A stretch of DNA of 38,743 nt, from positions 1-38,743 of the forward strand of contig CAYXRK010000019.1 in the NCBI GenBank assembly GCA_964467615.1. Reading direction: 5' to 3'. Position 1 is the first letter of the stretch; every line of letters begins with the position of its first letter. Made by a program: the position numbers and the translations under genes. Source of the DNA: CAYXRK01 sp964467615 (GTDB taxonomy: Bacteria; Hydrogenedentota; Hydrogenedentia; Hydrogenedentales; GCA-2746185). The notes beneath the pieces are model-generated. The model saw only the letters and a program-made list of their open reading frames with translations, was not told the origin of the DNA and did no database searches. Of this stretch, positions 7,949-15,822 are shown piece after piece.

Positions 7949-8926
7949 CTACTTCGCCTGCTCTCCAATCGCCTGTTCGATGATCGCGATCACTTGTGGA
8001 TCGCCCGCCTTTTTCGCATAGTCGAGAGGTGTTTCGTTCCGAATATCCTTGGCGGAGGCATCTGCGCCGTGCTCAATGAGAAGTTCGACCAGTGGCAGAT
8101 CGTTGTCCATGCTCGCAGCGCAATGAAGGGGCGTTACGGAGGAGAGGCTCTTGGCATTGACGTCTGCGCCCTTGCGCAGGAGTATCTGTGCAATTTCGTG
8201 CCAGCTGAAGGCAGCGTAATGAAGAGCTGTGAAGCCCACGTCGGATTTTACGTGGATGTCAGCCCCACGCTCCAAGAGATAATTCACGACCGACGGATCG
8301 CTAGTGCAATGGAGCGGGATAACGCCTTCATGGTTCGATGCGGGGTGAAATTCGGGTAGGTTATCCTTCCAAGGATCGTTATTGACGATACCCGGGCGCA
8401 TGTAGAAGTTGGTGCCGCTACGACCGTTGATATCGGCGCCGTGTTGTAGTAACAGGTCGATGATCTTGAATGTGTCGTCCGTGGGAATTAATCGGACAGC
8501 GTCGTGAAGCGGTTGCCTGCCTAAATCTTCATAGAGGTCGACTCTTGCGCCCGCGGAGAGCAATTCGCGCACGACGTCGGCGTGACGCATTAAACATGCG
8601 GAATGCAACGGCGTTCCTCGTTTTACTACGCCTACGATGAGCTGTCCGCTTTCGTCTTCGAAGTAGTTCGCGGCAGGGGCGTTCGGATCTGCGCCAGCGG
8701 CCAAGAGTGAGCGGACTTTCTCTAAATCGCCACGTGCGGCCGCTACGTGCAGCGCGGCTTCTGGAGGAGCTGTCGGAAGATCCTGACGGTGAACGTTCGG
8801 CGCGTCGGGGGGAGACGACGGCGCGGGGCGAGAACAGCCGGTGGTAAGGCACGGCGCGAGTACAAACACGGCGACGATCTTTGCGATGTCCCAAGTCACA
8901 ATGATCTGATTCTTTTTCCACGCCAT
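7949..8926 (-). CDS. Ankyrin-repeat lipoprotein
   Basis: The 325-residue protein has a lipoprotein signal with lipobox LTTGC (Cys31), followed by a Pro/Ser-rich linker. From about residue 55 to the end there are roughly six to seven ankyrin repeats, for example ALHVAAARGDLEKVRSLLAA, TPLHSACLMRHADVVRELL and TALHYAAFSWHEIAQILLRK. Ankyrin repeats bind proteins, so this is probably a periplasmic or outer-membrane-attached scaffold; no enzymatic domain is present. A perfect 12-bp palindrome GAGATCGATCTC (8929-8940) sits just upstream of the start, over the place a ribosome binding site would be. No clear Shine-Dalgarno is visible. Confidence 0.88.
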   Translation of the reverse strand: MAWKKNQIIVTWDIAKIVAVFVLAPCLTTGCSRPAPSSPPDAPNVHRQDLPTAPPEAALHVAAARGDLEKVRSLLAAGADPNAPAANYFEDESGQLIVGVVKRGTPLHSACLMRHADVVRELLSAGARVDLYEDLGRQPLHDAVRLIPTDDTFKIIDLLLQHGADINGRSGTNFYMRPGIVNNDPWKDNLPEFHPASNHEGVIPLHCTSDPSVVNYLLERGADIHVKSDVGFTALHYAAFSWHEIAQILLRKGADVNAKSLSSVTPLHCAASMDNDLPLVELLIEHGADASAKDIRNETPLDYAKKAGDPQVIAIIEQAIGEQAK

Positions 8927-9041
8927 TCGAGATCGATCTCATCGGTTGATTGCGCTTACGACACTGCTATTGTCCGCGGTCCCAGTCCCTCTGTGGGCTT
9001 TTCTAAACGCTCCTGATCGACGGTTGCGCTTTCTGTTCCGC

Positions 9042-9098
9042 CCCTTCAGGGCTTCTGAAGGGAACGTTGTGCCGCGATCTTGGCGCTCACGCGCCAAG
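9042..9098. repeat. Intergenic pair of perfect hairpins
   Basis: Two adjacent perfect inverted repeats lie in the 273-bp gap between the ankyrin and enoyl-CoA hydratase genes. One has 8-bp arms at 9042-9049 and 9055-9062 with a 5-nt loop. The other has 8-bp arms at 9079-9086 and 9091-9098 (CTTGGCGC with GCGCCAAG) with a 4-nt loop. Neither is followed by a T tract. They resemble a short REP-like intergenic repeat; no second copy was seen in this window. Confidence 0.5.
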
Positions 9099-9199
9099 CT
9101 ATGAACATGTCGCGCCTACGGTGCTCAGGTTCTCCTCAATATAGTCGACGCCATCCGAATTCACTTCGGGGCTTGGTTTCTAACGGAGCATTCGAGATG

Positions 9200-9991
9200 C
9201 TACGCCCCATCCGGCTTGCGCCGCCGCTCGATGAACCGCTGCATGAATGTGCGCGGCTCGTCCGACTTGTACGCTTCCTCGAAAAAGTCCACGCCCTTCT
9301 GGATTGCTTCGTCCGGCGTCAGATGCTCCCACTCGGTCAGCAGCCGCTTCTGCAACCGAATCGCTCGAGGGCCCGCGCTCAAAATGTGGTCGATCCAATC
9401 GTTTGTCGCTTCGTGGAGTTTGTTCAACGGCACGACGCGCTCGACCAATCCGTATTGCAGGGCCTCGGTCGACGAAATCATTCGCCCCGTGTACACCAAC
9501 TCTCGCGTCCGGCCCCACCCAATCAGACTCGGCAACAACGCCGCCTCGATTACCGACGGAATCCCCACCTGCACCTCGGGCATGCCAAAGGTCGCGCCTT
9601 CGGCAGCGATCCGCATGTCGCACGCCGCCGCCACCTCGAGACCGCCGCCCAGACAATACCCGCAAACCTGGGCGATGACCGGCACCGGAAGCGCGCGCAA
9701 ACACCGCGACACTTCGCTCAGGCTCGTGATGAACTCCCGCGCCGATCCGGGATCGAGTCCCGCCATCTCCTTGATGTCCGCGCCGCCGATGAACGCCCGC
9801 TGGGTCCCACGCAACACCACGACGCCCAATTCCTCGTCGTCCGTCAGCCGATTGATCTCCGCGATGAACTGGTCCATCACCGCTTTGTTGATGATGTTCA
9901 GCTTGCCGTCGAAGTCCATCGTCACGCGCGCGACACGTCCCTCGAACCGGCTCTCGCGATCGACCTTGATTGGCGGCCCGTTCACGGCCAT
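9200..9991 (-). CDS. Enoyl-CoA hydratase/isomerase family protein
   Basis: This 263-residue crotonase-fold enzyme keeps both catalytic glutamates: Glu119 in GGGLEVAAACD and Glu139 in FGMPEVQVG. The CoA-binding and oxyanion region AFIGGADIKEMA is intact. It should hydrate trans-2-enoyl-CoA or do a related crotonase reaction in the cytoplasm, probably in fatty-acid or amino-acid breakdown; the substrate cannot be read from sequence. The ATG at 9991 has GGGGAGG 8 nt upstream. Two further paralogues lie at 12643 and 16519, none in a recognisable complete beta-oxidation operon. Confidence 0.93.
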   Translation of the reverse strand: MAVNGPPIKVDRESRFEGRVARVTMDFDGKLNIINKAVMDQFIAEINRLTDDEELGVVVLRGTQRAFIGGADIKEMAGLDPGSAREFITSLSEVSRCLRALPVPVIAQVCGYCLGGGLEVAAACDMRIAAEGATFGMPEVQVGIPSVIEAALLPSLIGWGRTRELVYTGRMISSTEALQYGLVERVVPLNKLHEATNDWIDHILSAGPRAIRLQKRLLTEWEHLTPDEAIQKGVDFFEEAYKSDEPRTFMQRFIERRRKPDGA

Positions 9992-10089
9992 GGCTGAAGC
10001 CTCCCCGTGTGATTCAATCCCACATTATAGCCATTGTGCGGTCCTGGACCGAGGATTTGCGGACTTGACGTGGCCGGACTCCAGCCGCA

Positions 10090-10098
10090 TGGTAAAAT
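10090..10098 (+). promoter_or_regulatory. Possible extended -10 promoter element
   Basis: TGGTAAAAT matches an extended -10 (TGn plus a TAAAAT hexamer) 37 nt before the ATG of the small gene at 10135. The nearest -35-like TTGACG at 10065 is 22 nt away, which is too far. A promoter relying on the extended -10 is therefore possible but unproven. Confidence 0.35.
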
Positions 10099-10134
10099 GT
10101 TCGCGCCTGAGCATATGGCGAAAGAAGAGTAGAC

Positions 10135-10350
10135 ATGTCCGACGTCAATCCAGAGATCATTCGGGACGAAAATAATGTCCCCGTGGAAGTTCGCTTGCCC
10201 TGCGCCTGGTGGAGAGAGATCGAAATCGAACTTGGAGCGCAGGGCCCGCACCGCGACCGCATGACCGACTTGGCCCGGTTCCGCGGCACGATCACGCTCT
10301 CCGAAGACCCGCTCGCTTACCAACGCCGTGTTCGCGGCGAATGGCAGTGA
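10135..10350 (+). CDS. Small hypothetical protein, 71 aa
   Basis: The product is acidic at the N-terminus and basic in the middle, with a C-terminal segment LSEDPLAYQRRVRGEWQ. Tails of this kind occur in small antitoxin-like proteins, but I cannot assign a family, and no toxin-like partner lies next to it. AAGAG is 5 nt upstream of the ATG, and an extended -10-like element lies further upstream. It is divergent from the enoyl-CoA hydratase gene and the overlapping antisense frames are incoherent. Probably a real orphan small protein. Confidence 0.6.
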   Translation: MSDVNPEIIRDENNVPVEVRLPCAWWREIEIELGAQGPHRDRMTDLARFRGTITLSEDPLAYQRRVRGEWQ

Positions 10351-10420
10351 AGGCCTCGTAGACCCTCTCATCATCGGGCGGGCGAGACTCCGCCGGGCCG
10401 ATGTGAACAATTGGTTCGCC

Positions 10421-10549
10421 CTACTCTTTCAATTCGCGCAACTTCTCCAACAAACCAACGGCCCCTTGGATTAATGCGATAAGTTGCAACGCCGGACCAA
10501 ACTGGGCCACCTGCGGCCGCACCACCGTAATCAAGCGCAAATGCTTCAT
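10421..10549 (-). CDS. Small hydrophobic peptide, 42 aa
   Basis: The ATG at 10549 is preceded by GGAGG at a spacing of about 8 nt, which favours it over the GTG-like upstream start at 10612. The peptide has a basic N-terminus (MKHLRLITVVRPQV), a hydrophobic centre (FGPALQLIALIQGAVGLL) and a charged helical end (EKLRELKE). It lies 82 bp downstream of the MFS transporter stop on the same strand and may be cotranscribed. The hydrophobic stretch could associate with the membrane as an accessory peptide of the transporter, but nothing proves this. Confidence 0.5.
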   Translation of the reverse strand: MKHLRLITVVRPQVAQFGPALQLIALIQGAVGLLEKLRELKE

Positions 10550-10631
10550 CACTGCTCCTCCATCAGACGCGATTTCTGTCTCGACGTACTTGTCCGAAAT
10601 TCTCTTGCGCACTTCGCGCTACGCTCTTCCC

Positions 10632-11945
10632 TTACTCTGGCAGCGGTTTCCCTTTCGTCTCCGGCGCGAACGGCAAGACGAACAGTCCCAACACGAAGAC
10701 GACGGAGATAATGGTCGCCGCCGCAACAATGCCGACTTCAGCGCTCAACGGACCCAGTAACCATGGGCCGGAAATGGCGACGTACCGGGCGACGTTGTAA
10801 CAGAATCCAGTTCCCGTGGCCCGCAGGCGCGTCGGGAACAGCTCGGGGAAATACACTGCGTATCCGCCGAAGAGCGACGTCAAACAGAATCCCATAATGG
10901 GGAACAGCAGTAAGGCTGTGCCGAATGAGGACGTTAGTTGAAACGTTGTGGGTACGACGATTGCGCACGCGACGAAACTGGCGGCGAACGCGCCCCTACG
11001 CCCGACGCGTTGCGCAAGCCACGCCCATGCCAAGACGCCGAAGAAAGATCCCGCGTTCTGCGCCATCACGCTTAGGCTCGCTTGTTTGTCCGCCGTGGGC
11101 TTTAATTCAGGCAGGTTGTCCGGATTGACCACTCCACGGAGCAAGTCGGGCGAAAATGTTCCGATGCCCCAGAACCCGATAACTCCAACAGCCGCGAGTG
11201 CAACGCCGACGAGCGTATGTCTTCGCAGGGTAGCGTCCGTAAATAAATCACGGATCGCTCCTACTTGGATGCCCGTCTTCGCGGCCTCTTCCTTCGCGGC
11301 GTGCCAGCGTTCGGGCTCTTTTACAAACATGCGGATCGCGAAGACGAGAATGGCCGGAACAAACCCAATGAGGAAAATCGAGCGCCAGGCGTCCGGGCCC
11401 GTGACCGCGCTAAAGACGGTGAAACTGATTAGCCCCGCGAGGATGTTCCCGAGCGCCGACGCCGCCTGCATGATGGCCAATGCTGTTGTCCTGGCGTGGT
11501 TCGGAAATACTTCCGCGACCAACGCCGCGCCCGCAGCGAATTCCCCGCCGATGCCCAGCCCAGTCAGAAATCGAAACAGCGCGAACATTTCCCAGCTGTT
11601 CGCGAACGCGCTCAAGCCCGTGAACACCGCGTACATCAGCACCGTGATCGCCATCGTGCGCGTCCGCCCGAGACGATCGCCCACCATGCCGAAGAGCAAA
11701 CCGCCCGTCGCCCAACCGAAGAGAAATATCGCTTGCACGTAGCCTGAGTACGCTTTCACCATGTCCGGCGTCGCGTCCGCGCCGAGCAGTTGCGTCAACG
11801 CCGGCTGCCGCGCCAACACGTAGAGCCACTGGTCCATCGTGTCGAACAGCCAGCCGAACGACGCCACCGCCAACACGAGGTAGTGATACCCGGTCAACCC
11901 CTCGCGCCAAGACTGCCGACTCGAATTCGTTGTGGACTGACTCAT
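10632..11945 (-). CDS. MFS transporter (sugar/organic-acid:H+ symporter-like)
   Basis: The 437-residue protein has about 12 membrane segments and the major facilitator signature GDRLGRTRTM in the loop after TM2. It also has the FRFLTGLGIGGEFAAGAALVA type helix seen in the sialate and aromatic-acid symporter branches, and GFVPAILVFAIR. The C-terminal half contains the matching AQRVGRRGAFAASFV loop. It sits in the inner membrane and probably imports a carboxylate or sugar by proton symport; the substrate is unknown. GGAGG is close to the ATG at 11945 (3-nt spacer). A 42-aa peptide gene follows downstream. Confidence 0.9.
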   Translation of the reverse strand: MSQSTTNSSRQSWREGLTGYHYLVLAVASFGWLFDTMDQWLYVLARQPALTQLLGADATPDMVKAYSGYVQAIFLFGWATGGLLFGMVGDRLGRTRTMAITVLMYAVFTGLSAFANSWEMFALFRFLTGLGIGGEFAAGAALVAEVFPNHARTTALAIMQAASALGNILAGLISFTVFSAVTGPDAWRSIFLIGFVPAILVFAIRMFVKEPERWHAAKEEAAKTGIQVGAIRDLFTDATLRRHTLVGVALAAVGVIGFWGIGTFSPDLLRGVVNPDNLPELKPTADKQASLSVMAQNAGSFFGVLAWAWLAQRVGRRGAFAASFVACAIVVPTTFQLTSSFGTALLLFPIMGFCLTSLFGGYAVYFPELFPTRLRATGTGFCYNVARYVAISGPWLLGPLSAEVGIVAAATIISVVFVLGLFVLPFAPETKGKPLPE

Positions 11946-12642
11946 GGTCCTCCCATCATGCGGCCCGGCCGCGCGTCTTTTTTGAAATGTACCCTATGTA
12001 CGGCGTCAGTGCCAACATGCTGAATTCTCGGGCATTTCGGTGGAAGAGATTCCGCGCTTCGCAATCCTGCCATATTCCCGAAAACGGGCGATTCGGGCGC
12101 GCTTACCCCCTCATCAACACGCGTTTCAATCAATAAAAACGGCCCTTTTTCAAAAAACCAGGTCAACACCAAGTGTTACATAGATAGGCCCGGTTCCCAC
12201 ATCGTCCGTTCCCGATAGGGCACGATCCCACGAGTGGCCCAAATCGGCGCTTTTTCGGGAGCTAATCCGCCGAAATCGCGAGTTTATGCGCCCAAGATCG
12301 GAGTTAAAGGCATGAAAAAGCGACCACTGACCCAAGCTAAGTCCAATCGTATCAACGTTCCACACCCCCAATCCTGGCCTTTCGGCCTCGACGGGCCACC
12401 GTAAAAGGATTTTTACGTAAAAGGATTTTTACGGGCGACCGTCGGCGATGACCGACCCTGTTCGCCCTTCCCGCGTCCAGGGCGCCTATTTTCTTAGCGA
12501 ATCGATTTATATGGAGTACAGTATGTTTATTACTACTGATATATTATTTATGAACGTATGGCTGCCAGACAAACGGTCTGTTTGCGCGGTTACGCCGGAG
12601 CCGAGTTTGGGGAGACTTTTGCCACGGGCTGTTGGCCGCGGC
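11946..12642. other. 697-bp intergenic region without a supported gene
   Basis: No open frame here has a coherent protein or a good ribosome binding site. The region includes a tandem palindrome at 12401-12432 and, at about 12500-12555, an AT-rich patch that stands out from the GC-rich surroundings. It lies between the MFS promoter side and the 3' end of the enoyl-CoA hydratase gene. It may carry the MFS promoter, or it may be a decayed insertion. Confidence 0.6.
12401..12432. repeat. Tandem duplication of a 16-bp palindrome
   Basis: GTAAAAGGATTTTTAC occurs twice without a gap, at 12401-12416 and 12417-12432, with no mismatch. Each copy is itself an inverted repeat with arms GTAAAA and TTTTAC. 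The wider flanks add a further loose inverted repeat (CGACGG and CCGTCG). Confidence 0.85.
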
Positions 12643-13413
12643 CTACGGGCCCCAGCGAGGAGCACGTTTTTCGATGAACGCCGCCATGCCTTCCTTCGCG
12701 TCGGGCAGTTGCGTGTTCTCGACCATCACGTCCGCCGCGTAGCGATACGCATCGCCGCATTCCATGTCGAGCTGGCGGTAGAACGCCTTCTTCCCAAGGC
12801 TCATGATCGCGGGACTATATTCCGCGATCTGTTCCGCCAACGCGCGGACCGTTTCGTCGAGCATCGCCGCCGACACGACGCGGTTCACCAACCCGTTCCG
12901 CTCCGCGTCCGCCGCGGATATCGGCGTACCTGTCAGCAGCATCTCCATCGTTTTCTTTGGCTGCACCGCCCGCGACACCGCCACGCCGGGCGTCGTGCAA
13001 AAGATGCCCACTCGCCCGCCGGGTGTCGCGAACTTCGACTCCTCGGAGCAGACGGCCAAATCGCACGCCGCGACCACCTGGCACCCGGCCGCCGTCGCCA
13101 GCCCGTCCACTTGCGCGATGACAGGTTGCGGAGTTTCGCGGATGCACGCCATCAATTCGTTGCACAAGTAGAATACGGCCCGCGCATGGGCCTCATCGCC
13201 CGACGCGATCTCCTTCAGGTCGTGCCCCGCGCTGAAGACTTTGCCCTCGGCCTTGAGCACAATAACTCGCACGTGTTCATTCAAACTCAACCCGCGAATC
13301 GCATCGATGATCGCCTGCATCATCGGCGACGACAACGCGTTGCGCTTCTCCGGGTTCGCCAGCGTGACGGACCCCACCGCGCCGTCAATCCGCGCCCGCA
13401 CCAATTCGCTCAT
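12643..13413 (-). CDS. ECHDC3-like enoyl-CoA hydratase family protein lacking catalytic Glu
   Basis: The start is the ATG at 13413, with GGAG 8 nt upstream; a start at 13440 is less likely. The 256-residue crotonase-fold protein has Gln112 in AGCQVVAACD where active hydratases have Glu, and ATPGGRVGIFCTTPG (Thr130-Pro-Gly) in place of the second xPE motif. These two segments closely resemble the conserved signature of ECHDC3 proteins, which also lack the glutamates. It is probably not a classic hydratase; the activity of that subfamily is poorly defined. It is the only gene between the intergenic region and tRNA-Ala. Confidence 0.85.
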   Translation of the reverse strand: MSELVRARIDGAVGSVTLANPEKRNALSSPMMQAIIDAIRGLSLNEHVRVIVLKAEGKVFSAGHDLKEIASGDEAHARAVFYLCNELMACIRETPQPVIAQVDGLATAAGCQVVAACDLAVCSEESKFATPGGRVGIFCTTPGVAVSRAVQPKKTMEMLLTGTPISAADAERNGLVNRVVSAAMLDETVRALAEQIAEYSPAIMSLGKKAFYRQLDMECGDAYRYAADVMVENTQLPDAKEGMAAFIEKRAPRWGP

Positions 13414-13639
13414 GCGCCAGTCTCCAAGTAGCTTTTCCAAATGCCTGCACTACTCGTATTCCACGTTTCCGATCCAGCGGATGTGGGGCAGCCGCCCTCG
13501 GCTGCCTATCGCCGAGCATAGCGCGAAATTGGGCGAGAAGAAACAGAGCGCCACTGACAGCGACCGCGATTGATCTTGGATCGGCCCTAAGATTTTGAGC
13601 GGATCAATACAAAATTACGGGGCGAAAAGGAGTGAAAAA

Positions 13640-13716
13640 TGGTGGAGGCGAAGGGGATCGAACCCTCGACCTCAGCATTGCGAACGCTGCGCTCTCCCAA
13701 ACTGAGCTACGCCCCC
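13640..13716 (-). tRNA. tRNA-Ala, anticodon CGC
   Basis: The 77-nt cloverleaf is complete: acceptor GGGGGCG pairs with CGCCTCC, giving the G3-U70 wobble that identifies alanine tRNAs. The D arm is GCTC/GAGC. The anticodon loop TTCGCAA gives CGC, reading codon GCG. The T loop is TTCGATC. The CCA end is encoded. The promoter is just upstream. Confidence 0.97.
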
Positions 13717-13731
13717 ACCGGAGGACTTACT

Positions 13732-13760
13732 ATCCTAACAAAGACCGCGAAACCGGTCAA
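13732..13760 (-). promoter_or_regulatory. Probable sigma-70 promoter of tRNA-Ala
   Basis: On the minus strand TTGACC is followed after exactly 17 nt by TAGGAT. Transcription would start about 8 nt before the tRNA 5' end. Confidence 0.65.
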
Positions 13761-13780
13761 CGCCGCCTTACGCCGCCTTA
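13761..13780. repeat. Exact 10-bp tandem duplication at a stop codon
   Basis: CGCCGCCTTA occurs twice in a row between the tRNA promoter and the sugar isomerase gene. The TTA of the second copy is the complement of that gene's TAA stop. Confidence 0.7.
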
Positions 13781-14722
13781 CGCCAGCGCCCGCGCAATCT
13801 GCTCGCGCAACTTGCGAATGCCCGTCTGACAGACCACGAGCGGATCCTGCGCCCAATGCTCGCGGTTAAACATTTCGAGCGAGAGCGGCCCCGCGTATCC
13901 GATCGCATTCAAGTCGCGCATCGCCTGCTCGAGCGGCAGGATGCCGTCGCCCGGATAAATGCGGTGCTCATCGGCCAATTCGAATTGCCCCGGCGTGTCC
14001 GGCACATCGTTCCAATGAAACGAAGCGATGAAGTGACCTTGCAAATGTTTGATCCCGTTGTACCCCGAGCCGCCCCGGTACAAATGGAACGTGTCGGGGA
14101 TGATGCAAGCCTTCTCGTGGTCCGCGTCGAGCGCCGCGAGCGCCGCCTGCCCGAGCCGCGTCACGCCCTTGAAAAACCCGACGAACTCGAACGCCGGAAC
14201 AATGTTGAATTCGTCCACGCCCAGGCGCAAAAGTTCTCGATAGCGGTCCGTCGCGTAGCGCATGTCGAAGTTCTCGCGGTCCGGCAGTGGCAACACCGCG
14301 ATGTGCCGCGACCCCGCGTCCGCCGACATCGCCATCCGCCGCTTCGACACCTCGAGCGCCTGCTTCCACGCGTCCTCCCCTTCCGGCATGCAGTCCCACA
14401 GGCCGATCATATTGACGACGAACATCCCTCGGTCCTTAATTTCCCGCCCGAGCGCCTTCACGTCGCCGCCCGCCGCCGCATACTCCTCGATGTCCGTGAT
14501 CCACAGCTCGAGCGCGTCGTACCCCGCCTCGTCCGCCACGCGAATCTTGTCCTTCAGCGACGCTGGACGAATCGTGCTCGTGTTCAACGACAACGGCCAC
14601 GAGCTGATCCCCTCCTGATACGGACGCTTATCTGCCGCCGAAGCGTCACCCGAAGCCGCCAGCACCGCGCCCGAAGCAGCCGTAGCTGTCAGAAAACCGC
14701 GCCTATCCATCGCACCACCCAT
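13778..14722 (-). CDS. Tat-exported sugar phosphate isomerase/epimerase-like protein
   Basis: The start is the ATG at 14722, with GGGGAGGAG 6 nt upstream. The N-terminus MGGAMDRRGFLTATAASGA is a twin-arginine signal. The 314-residue protein has the xylose isomerase-like TIM barrel of AP endonuclease family 2 proteins: DALELWITDIEEY, IAVLPLPD, PAFEFVGF, CIIPDTFHLYRGGSG, ASFHWNDV and a final GPLSLEMFNREHW. Metal ligands are probably Glu, Asp, His and Glu in these segments. The substrate is a sugar or hydroxy-acid that cannot be named. A Tat-exported member suggests a cofactor or metal loaded in the cytoplasm, and such proteins are common beside Gfo/Idh/MocA genes in planctomycete-like bacteria. 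Confidence 0.88.
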   Translation of the reverse strand: MGGAMDRRGFLTATAASGAVLAASGDASAADKRPYQEGISSWPLSLNTSTIRPASLKDKIRVADEAGYDALELWITDIEEYAAAGGDVKALGREIKDRGMFVVNMIGLWDCMPEGEDAWKQALEVSKRRMAMSADAGSRHIAVLPLPDRENFDMRYATDRYRELLRLGVDEFNIVPAFEFVGFFKGVTRLGQAALAALDADHEKACIIPDTFHLYRGGSGYNGIKHLQGHFIASFHWNDVPDTPGQFELADEHRIYPGDGILPLEQAMRDLNAIGYAGPLSLEMFNREHWAQDPLVVCQTGIRKLREQIARALA

Positions 14723-14762
14723 ACTCGTCTCCTCCCCGCTCAAAGTCGCATTATAGAATACG

Positions 14763-14781
14763 TTGGCGGTGTGGCCGCCAA
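14763..14781. promoter_or_regulatory. Palindrome in divergent promoter region
   Basis: TTGGCGG and CCGCCAA form a perfect 7-bp inverted repeat with a 5-bp spacer. It lies between the divergently transcribed isomerase gene (start 14722) and the nucleotidyltransferase gene (start 14819), 41 bp and 38 bp from the starts. This is where an operator for both genes would be expected. Confidence 0.45.
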
Positions 14782-14818
14782 AATGACGTGCTCTATAAAA
14801 CGTTGGTATCCTGCACGC

Positions 14819-15352
14819 ATGACCCCAAAACAGTTCTACGACTGGCAAACGTCCGGCGGGACCGACGACGTCATGCGGCTCGTGGATTGCCTTGAGCGAG
14901 CGGACGTGTCGTGGTGCGCCATCGGCGGGGTCGCCGTCAACCATTGGGCGGACGAACCTTTGGTGACCCCGGACGTTGATTTCGTTGTTTCGGCTGATGA
15001 TCTCGAACGGACCATCGCAGTGTTAGAGGAGGCCGGATTTCGATCAGTACGATTCGATTGGTCCATCGATTTCGAAGGCTCGTCGGCACTCAGCATTCAA
15101 CTCAGCACGGCTGATTTTTACAGGGAATTTCTGCCGCGCGCGGTTCCGGGTGATATACACGGCATTCTGATGCGCGTGGCGTCGCTAGAAGACACGCTCC
15201 AAGGCAAGATTAAAGCGTGGTCTGAATCGACGCGAAGACAGAGCAAACGCATCAAAGACCTCATGGATATCGTCCGCATGGTCGAGGCGCATCCGCATCT
15301 GTGGGACTCTCTTACGCCCGAACTCAAATCGCAGGTCGAGCGCCCAGAGTAA
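14819..15352 (+). CDS. Nucleotidyltransferase-like protein (AbiEii/MNT type)
   Basis: The 177-residue protein has the pol-beta nucleotidyltransferase signature: GGVAVNHWADEP followed by TPDVDFVV, with the two acidic residues that bind metal. Only the portion from the ATG at 14819 is supported; the frame stays open far upstream, but that part is antisense to the isomerase gene. Relatives include the AbiEii toxin of type IV toxin-antitoxin systems. No AbiEi-like antitoxin is adjacent, so it is better called a nucleotidyltransferase of unknown target. A DUF1801 gene follows 26 bp later and is probably cotranscribed. Confidence 0.8.
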   Translation: MTPKQFYDWQTSGGTDDVMRLVDCLERADVSWCAIGGVAVNHWADEPLVTPDVDFVVSADDLERTIAVLEEAGFRSVRFDWSIDFEGSSALSIQLSTADFYREFLPRAVPGDIHGILMRVASLEDTLQGKIKAWSESTRRQSKRIKDLMDIVRMVEAHPHLWDSLTPELKSQVERPE

Positions 15353-15378
15353 CGGTAGAGGACTTCAAGAGCCCGCCG

Positions 15379-15810
15379 ATGAAACCATTCGCAAGTCCGG
15401 AAGTCGCGGCAGTTTTCAACAGCTATCCCAAAACGTTGAGAAGCCGGTTGATGGTCCTGCGCCAATTGATCTTCGGCACCGCGGCGAAAACGAAAGGGGT
15501 CGGAGAATTGGAAGAAACGCTCAAGTGGGGCGGGCCCGCTTACGTAACGAAGAAATCAAAGAGCGGCAGCACAATCCGGATCGACGCGAAAGATTCCGGC
15601 AATCGTCAGTACGCGATGTACTTTCATTGTCAGACCAATCTTATCGATACGTTCCGAAGCATGTTTCCAAACGAGTTTACGTTTGACGGAAATCGGGCCA
15701 TCGTGTTTGACGAGAACGGCAAGGTGCCTATCAAAGAGTTGCGCTTCTGCATCGCGGCCGCGCTGACCTACCACCGCGCAAAGAAATCGAAAGTTCGAAC
15801 GAATTGTTGA
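15379..15810 (+). CDS. DUF1801 domain protein
   Basis: The start is the ATG at 15379 (143 residues). The segments VAAVFNSYPKTLRSRLMVLR, ELEETLKWGGPAYVTKK, SGSTIRIDAK and KELRFCIAAALTYHRAK match the DUF1801/YdhG-like fold, whose cellular role is unknown. It follows the nucleotidyltransferase with a short gap and ends 12 bp before the convergent epimerase gene. The ribosome binding site is weak. Confidence 0.82.
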   Translation: MKPFASPEVAAVFNSYPKTLRSRLMVLRQLIFGTAAKTKGVGELEETLKWGGPAYVTKKSKSGSTIRIDAKDSGNRQYAMYFHCQTNLIDTFRSMFPNEFTFDGNRAIVFDENGKVPIKELRFCIAAALTYHRAKKSKVRTNC

Positions 15811-15822
15811 CCAACGCTCGGT

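Noticed and set aside
9080..10175. Two long plus-strand frames over the enoyl-CoA hydratase.
   Set aside because: They are antisense to a clear crotonase gene and are Arg/Ser-rich.
12448..13431. A 327-codon plus-strand frame with a possible ribosome binding site near 12520.
   Set aside because: Most of it is antisense to the ECHDC3-like gene and the translated sequence has no coherent features.
13632..13869. Two short plus-strand frames translating the tRNA-Ala complement (for example MVEAKGIEPSTSALRTLRSP).
   Set aside because: They are translations of the antisense of a tRNA gene, a well-known source of false proteins.
13856..14818. Upstream extension of the nucleotidyltransferase frame to give a 498-residue protein.
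   Set aside because: The extension is antisense to the sugar isomerase gene and is Arg-rich; conserved sequence starts at 14819.
14819..15810. The nucleotidyltransferase and DUF1801 pair as a type IV toxin-antitoxin system.
   Set aside because: No AbiEi-like antitoxin is present, and DUF1801 is not known as one.
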